A DNA stretch of 64,000 bases, taken from positions 1,242,497 through 1,306,496 of the forward strand of contig KL197714.1 of the NCBI GenBank assembly GCA_000697665.1, in the 5' to 3' direction. Made by a program: the position numbers and the translations under genes. The stretch's first letter is position 1. Every line of letters starts with the position of its first letter. The notes under the pieces are model-generated. The model was not told where the DNA came from. It saw nothing but the letters and a program-made list of their open reading frames with translations, and did no database searches. Positions 59,565-64,000 of this stretch are shown in pieces. This DNA comes from Jaapia argillacea MUCL 33604 (lineage: Eukaryota; Basidiomycota; Agaricomycetes; Jaapiales; Jaapiaceae).

Positions 59565-60282
59565 TCACCTCGAAGCTCTCCCATGGGTCGCGCCATCACT
59601 CACCATTATTGCCTGCAGGCCTTCCATTGAAGTCGTGCAATCCCCCAACCAAGGAGATTCTCGACCTGAAACACAGAGTATGCTCAATTCTGGACGGGGA
59701 TGCGAACGTGTTGAATTGGGCTGAGCCTTCTCAAAGTTGAGTATTCCACACCACGATCGGTAACTCCCAATTACTTCTACCTCCATTCCTCCAGCGGGGA
59801 TCATCCCTCCAAACAGTTCCACAACTCTCCAATCCCAACATCCCCCAAACCTCCCTCGACGCTCGTTTACGCTACTGCACCACCACCTCGTCAGCGATAC
59901 TAACTCCGAGTCAAGGGTCTGTAAGCGTCGGTTCACGAACCTGCGCAACAAGTCCTCTCGTACTTGTATAAGTTTCAGCGAGCTTGTCGGTATCGAAGGA
60001 GATTTCAACATCTTGGCTGAGGACTTGGTTCGCATCAAGGGTAAGAAGCGAATGGACGGCGGGTTGAGGTGTTGGGGACGTCGGAGGGGGGGAAGGCAGA
60101 CTACAAGGGGTATGGAGGCTCCTGCTGTGATCTTGGGCAGACGACGTGTCATAAATCTGCGAGCTCATAAACTGAGCGTGGTCGATACGAGGACCACCAT
60201 CATCTCGGACTTGACCAGTAGGATCATCCAAGTTACGCCGGTCAAGGCGAGAGGCGAGAGGGAAGGAAAGGTCTTCTTCCAT
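59565..60282 (-). CDS. Doubtful hypothetical gene
   Basis: The ATG at 60282 starts MEEDLSFPLASRLDRRNLDD, a hydrophilic Ser/Pro-rich frame reading to about 59950 (ISFDTDKLAETYT). A gtacgag donor and a cttacag acceptor around 59965-59920 would join it to LDSELVSLTRWW, open to about 59565. I recognise no domain. It lies 128 bases downstream of the stop of the disordered protein gene on the same strand, so it could be its own gene, part of that transcript, or chance. Confidence 0.3.
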
Positions 60283-60409
60283 GTTGCGGCTAAGACCCTG
60301 CTGATCATCATCTGCCTCGAGATTCTCGAGGACTTTTAAGGGCGAGCCTCTATCGTCGTCGGTGGCTTCGATAATACAATGAACACCTGTATACCCTTGA
60401 GAGACGCCT

Positions 60410-62317
60410 TTAGATCAATCGACAAGTCAAAGTCTCACCATCCACATCCAAACTATTCATCTGAACTGGGACGACCACAGGCATAACGGCGCGAGCAGGG
60501 ATAACCGTCTTCAGAGGCGGCGGCAAATACTTGACGATCCTCCTCGTCCCACTCCCACCTACGTTCCCCTTCTGACTTTCCAACTTCCCAATGCCACCTA
60601 AGGAGATCGGTAACCTGAAGTTCCCACTTTTCTTCACAACCACCGACTCGTCCTTCCTCCTGTGCCCAGCCTTCTTGTTAGTTCGGAAAGGGAGTGTGGA
60701 CCATTGTTCGTCTGCATCACCTGTAGCACTGAGGGTGGGATGGCTGTATGCTGATGGGACACTTTGGTTACGAGGGACAGATGGAGGTGGGATACGTTGA
60801 TGAGGAGACGAAGGGGGGCTGAGTGGCCATCTTGGATGGGAGGATAGGTGTGCGGGTACGGGACGTTTGGGAGGACGTGGAGAAGGTGAGGGAGGGGTAG
60901 AGCTTCTAATGCGGGAACGTTTGAGAGTATGAGAAGGACCGAGTCCAGCATCTGGGGACGGTTGATCAAGTGAGGTTGGTCGGAGCTCAGATCCAAGGAT
61001 AAGATGAGAACTTGAAGGACCCGAACGATACATCGAGATAGGCTCGAGGTCTGCCTGATGAGGAATCGAAGTCGATTCCATCAGAATGGAAGATACACGC
61101 TCATGCGCAACTTCTTCAAAAGCTGACGACAACCAATCAGGCATATGATGGTGGTCGGATACAGGGACGGATCCATGTGGGTACGGGACTTGCGAATGTG
61201 TTTGGAGGGCGTGACTATGATAAAGAATTTCTTGTTTTGTTGGAGGTTCTACGTGATCCAAGTGATACGGAGAGAGACGTTGTAACTGGTCCTCCTCTGC
61301 GTCTCGATATAAGGGCGAAGGGAAACCCAGTTCAATCTCCTTAGCATGAGACGAGATAGGCGTGAAGACCAGGCTAGAAAGAGGATTTGTGGACTTTTGA
61401 GACAGACGAATGCTTGGCGGAGCACGAAGCGGAGACATATATAAGATCTCCGGTGGGGGGGAAGACTGGATATGTCTGAAGGTTACATGATGCTGTCCGG
61501 AAGTCGGCTTCAGAGGAGAGGAGTTGGGCATATGCGCATAGTGAGAAGGTCGAATCAGGTGTGAGTTTGTTCTGAAGGAAGTACCACGCTGCCGACTCGG
61601 AGGTGAAACCGAGTTGACACGATGGGAAGCGCCGACAGAGGAAGATGTAGCAATAGCATGACCAGAGTGAGGATTGAGCCCTTCATTAGTGAGTAGAGTG
61701 GGTATATGCGTGCCATTTTGAGGTTCTGAGGCTCTAGAGGTAGATAGAGCAAATCCGTGGCGAGCTTGGATATCGGGAGGGTAAGGCGGTGCAGGGCGAT
61801 TAGTAGATTTTGTCAGAGTAGTGGCAAACAACGGAGGTTTGAGATGGGACTGGGTATGAGCGAGAGGAGGCAACGAAGGACCAGACGCTGCGGTCGCTGA
61901 TTTCTCGATGGATTGCCCAGGGTGATTCAAAACTCTGTCAGAACCTAGCTTGATGGCGTTCTTTTCCCTTCCCTTCGGCTTTTCAGCCTGCTTCTTGAAT
62001 GCATCAACGATTCTCAGACCACCGGCTTTCGTCTTGTGCTGGGCGACCCCTTGTGCGACTTTGGAAGGATCAACAGGAGGACGAGAAGCCGCGTTGATCT
62101 TGGCAATTGACCAAGGGTTCGGCTTGTAAACAGCTGTATCCTCTCGAATAGATAAGTCTATTTCGTGCAGTAAACGAGCATCTTCTGTCTGGCATTCTGG
62201 AGTTGGTGAAGTACTTGCTGAGGAATCGTCAGAATCGTAACCAGACCCACGAAAGTTGAGCGACCAGTCCGAATTGGATGAAGGTGGCTTTTTTGAAGCC
62301 GAGCAAAGTACTGACAT
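60410..62317 (-). CDS. Hypothetical intrinsically disordered protein, 635 residues
   Basis: A single uninterrupted frame from the ATG at 62317 (MSVLCSASKKPPSSNSDWSL) to the stop at 60410. The composition is dominated by Ser, Pro and His with few hydrophobic cores, so most of it is predicted disordered. Possible short ordered motifs are an acidic patch SGYDSDDSSAS, then NPWSIAKINAASRP near residue 70, a basic patch KAGGLRIVDAFKKQAEKPKGREK, HMPDWLSSAFEEVAHERVSSIL in the middle (helical), and a C-terminal GNFRLPISLGGIGKLE. The KRSRIRSS and RPPKRP patches could be nuclear localisation signals. The NPWSIAKINA block is probably a conserved linear motif. The function is unknown. Confidence 0.7.
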   Translation of the reverse strand: MSVLCSASKKPPSSNSDWSLNFRGSGYDSDDSSASTSPTPECQTEDARLLHEIDLSIREDTAVYKPNPWSIAKINAASRPPVDPSKVAQGVAQHKTKAGGLRIVDAFKKQAEKPKGREKNAIKLGSDRVLNHPGQSIEKSATAASGPSLPPLAHTQSHLKPPLFATTLTKSTNRPAPPYPPDIQARHGFALSTSRASEPQNGTHIPTLLTNEGLNPHSGHAIATSSSVGASHRVNSVSPPSRQRGTSFRTNSHLIRPSHYAHMPNSSPLKPTSGQHHVTFRHIQSSPPPEILYMSPLRAPPSIRLSQKSTNPLSSLVFTPISSHAKEIELGFPSPLYRDAEEDQLQRLSPYHLDHVEPPTKQEILYHSHALQTHSQVPYPHGSVPVSDHHHMPDWLSSAFEEVAHERVSSILMESTSIPHQADLEPISMYRSGPSSSHLILGSELRPTSLDQPSPDAGLGPSHTLKRSRIRSSTPPSPSPRPPKRPVPAHLSSHPRWPLSPPSSPHQRIPPPSVPRNQSVPSAYSHPTLSATGDADEQWSTLPFRTNKKAGHRRKDESVVVKKSGNFRLPISLGGIGKLESQKGNVGGSGTRRIVKYLPPPLKTVIPARAVMPVVVPVQMNSLDVDGETLTCRLI

Positions 62318-64000
62318 TGAGCGAGATCAATCGTGCTGGTCCTGAGTGGATGCTGGGGTTAGGAAGGTCATGCTCGACGGGCGTTATATCAATGTACTTA
62401 TGGGCGGTTGTCTGCGGTTGTGGACTGGCTGGTCACATTGCGTAACTGTAGCTGTGACTCATTGCGACTGATACGAGTCCCTCCCTGACGGCGGTACTTA
62501 TGCCTGAGGCGAACGAATCGGTAGCGGCGCCTGAGCGCCAGTGTCCCCGACTCCAATGCACAATCATTATTTGAAAAGAATTTTTCAGTTACAAAGCTAG
62601 CTCAACACTACCAGATACACAATACCATACGTGGGTGGTTATCAATTTTATACGAGGTTATGGTCATGAAGGACGATGTAGACAAATAGCCGACATCGGG
62701 CATCGAAGCTTCCCAAACACCCCACGGAACTCATTTTCCACCAATTGTGTAACGACACCTCAGTCAGGAGGGGAGAGAGATCTTCACTGTTGTCGCGGGA
62801 GTGATGGCCGAGCATGGGGAATGGTACCACATGGTACCGCAATCATAAAAATTCCGGAAAATACGACGGCATAGAAGATAGAATAGTCACCAACTTCGTG
62901 CCAGCCGGGCTTCGAAGGGGTATCATCAACATCGAACACTCTTGCAGCAGTACAGGACAGTTTGAGTATGAACAGGTTGGATATTACAGTGAATTGCACG
63001 ACGCTGAACAAATGACTGATGTGCGAGCAAGAGCGAGGACGCGTAGAATCGTGCGAGAGGACGGAAAGCATTGGAGCAAGAGGCGTAGCACAGACAAGAG
63101 GATGTTAGCGACATCGGTACTCTCATATCTTGTTTTGAACCAAGCAAGAGAAAGGGAGACTCCGCGAGATGTCGAATTGATACTGGAAATAGCGAGGAGG
63201 GCGGCGTTGGCAAAGGAGAATAGAGAAAACCACATGAGCAGAATAGTAAAGGGGCAAATCCCCTATCACACACCCAGAGCATTCTAAATGATGTAAGTGG
63301 TCCAGGTTGTTTTATGTGACATCATAATTCCCACCCCGTAGTCGTCTGGTACCGTGTGCCTGTCGTTTGCTAGGTACAGAAACCCTTTCCTTACTACGTA
63401 AGGAGTCGGGGAATGATTGCCAGTCTCCGAGTGTTCGCCACGAGTAGTATAATCCCTCATGATCAGAGACCAAGGAATATGAAAGGGATCATATAAAGTG
63501 TCTCGGGCCTCTGGAGTATGACGTTGCCACGCCTCGCGTCGCTACTTCCCCACCGGCCCGGGCAGCAGCCCTAGCCCAGCTCCATCGGGAAAATTCCCCC
63601 GGTCCGACAAGGGATTACATGGTCGATACAAGATCTGAAATAAGGATATTTTCCGCAAGGCTTGTAGTGACTCTTGCATTTGATTTCGTTTGTATGGGAT
63701 ATCTTGCAAGATACACCAGCTGGCATTTCTTGCAATCTCATCCATTACTTGTACCTCAAACGCAAGGATTCGGGCTGGAATCGAATCAGCCACAAATGGC
63801 ATATATTCCTGGATTTTCCAATGCTTCTTGATGGTTCTCAATTTGGGTATTGGGGGAGAAAAAACTTTTATTCTATGGCTTAGAGAATATCACAGTATTA
63901 CATAATCTAACTAGAGGAACATGGTCCTGCGCGCGCACAGGCAATTCCTCGGTTCGAGAGGAGGGAAGTGGTTGATATCAGTGCTGTGATCAAGAATATC
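62318..64000. other. Terminal stretch without a supported gene
   Basis: Open frames overlap on both strands at 62814-63287 (plus 157 codons, minus 118 and 83 codons) and 63542-63905, with none showing motifs or splice-linked partners. The left edge carries the promoter of the disordered protein gene. Confidence 0.4.

Noticed and set aside
62814-63287. 157-codon Arg/Glu-rich plus frame
   Set aside because: Frames of similar length are open on the other strand; the composition fits purine-rich DNA and no family is seen.

Overview
The window looks like nuclear DNA of an agaricomycete (mushroom-forming basidiomycete). Coding regions are cut by many short GT-AG introns, mostly about 50-75 bases. 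Housekeeping genes are eukaryotic (eIF3g, CSN3, TRM44, glucose-6-phosphate isomerase). There are several lineage-specific F-box proteins and a 2OG-Fe(II) oxygenase of the kind common in Agaricomycetes. I see no prokaryotic operon structure, no reverse transcriptase or transposase motif, no CRISPR array and no convincing tRNA or rRNA. All calls come from reading the sequence; no database search was possible.

Layout. 1-3.6 kb: no recognisable gene. 3.66-6.9 kb: a short-chain dehydrogenase and cystathionine gamma-lyase, both on minus. 6.9-12.0 kb: gene-poor, with a seven-copy minisatellite of about 145 bp (8.03-9.04 kb). 12.0-18.6 kb, plus: an ammonium transporter and a secreted or membrane-anchored copper amine oxidase. 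18.9-20.1 kb, minus: a decayed F-box gene. 21.4-25.5 kb, plus: a small Cys-rich protein, a 2OG-Fe(II) oxygenase with a reading-frame problem, and eIF3g. 25.7-31.8 kb: an F-box protein (minus), a DCG1/hydantoin-racemase-like protein (plus) and, convergent with it, a hydantoinase A-DUF917 fusion (minus). 32.7-38.2 kb: TRM44 and CSN3, divergent around a promoter of about 290 bp. 38.2-41.3 kb: gene-poor. 41.3-48.3 kb: three paralogous flavodoxin-fold NAD(P)H:quinone oxidoreductases, with an F-box gene between the first two. 48.7-52.8 kb: an unresolved multi-exon locus, an F-box-like protein and a small Cys-containing protein. 53.0-58.3 kb: a dynamin-family GTPase (plus) and glucose-6-phosphate isomerase (minus). 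59.6-62.3 kb: a doubtful gene and a 635-residue disordered protein. The last 1.7 kb has no supported gene.

Several genes fit nitrogen and sulfur use: ammonium uptake, amine oxidation releasing ammonia, hydantoin-type ring opening and racemisation, and cystathionine cleavage. They are interspersed with unrelated housekeeping genes, so I treat this as neighbourhood colour and not as a proven cluster. The points most worth a second look are the triplicated quinone reductases with divergent N-terminal tails, the convergent racemase/hydantoinase pair, the F-box pseudogene with at least four lesions, the frame disruption in the 2OG oxygenase, the minisatellite, and a compact set of nested stems at 44.26-44.36 kb that could be a structured RNA.
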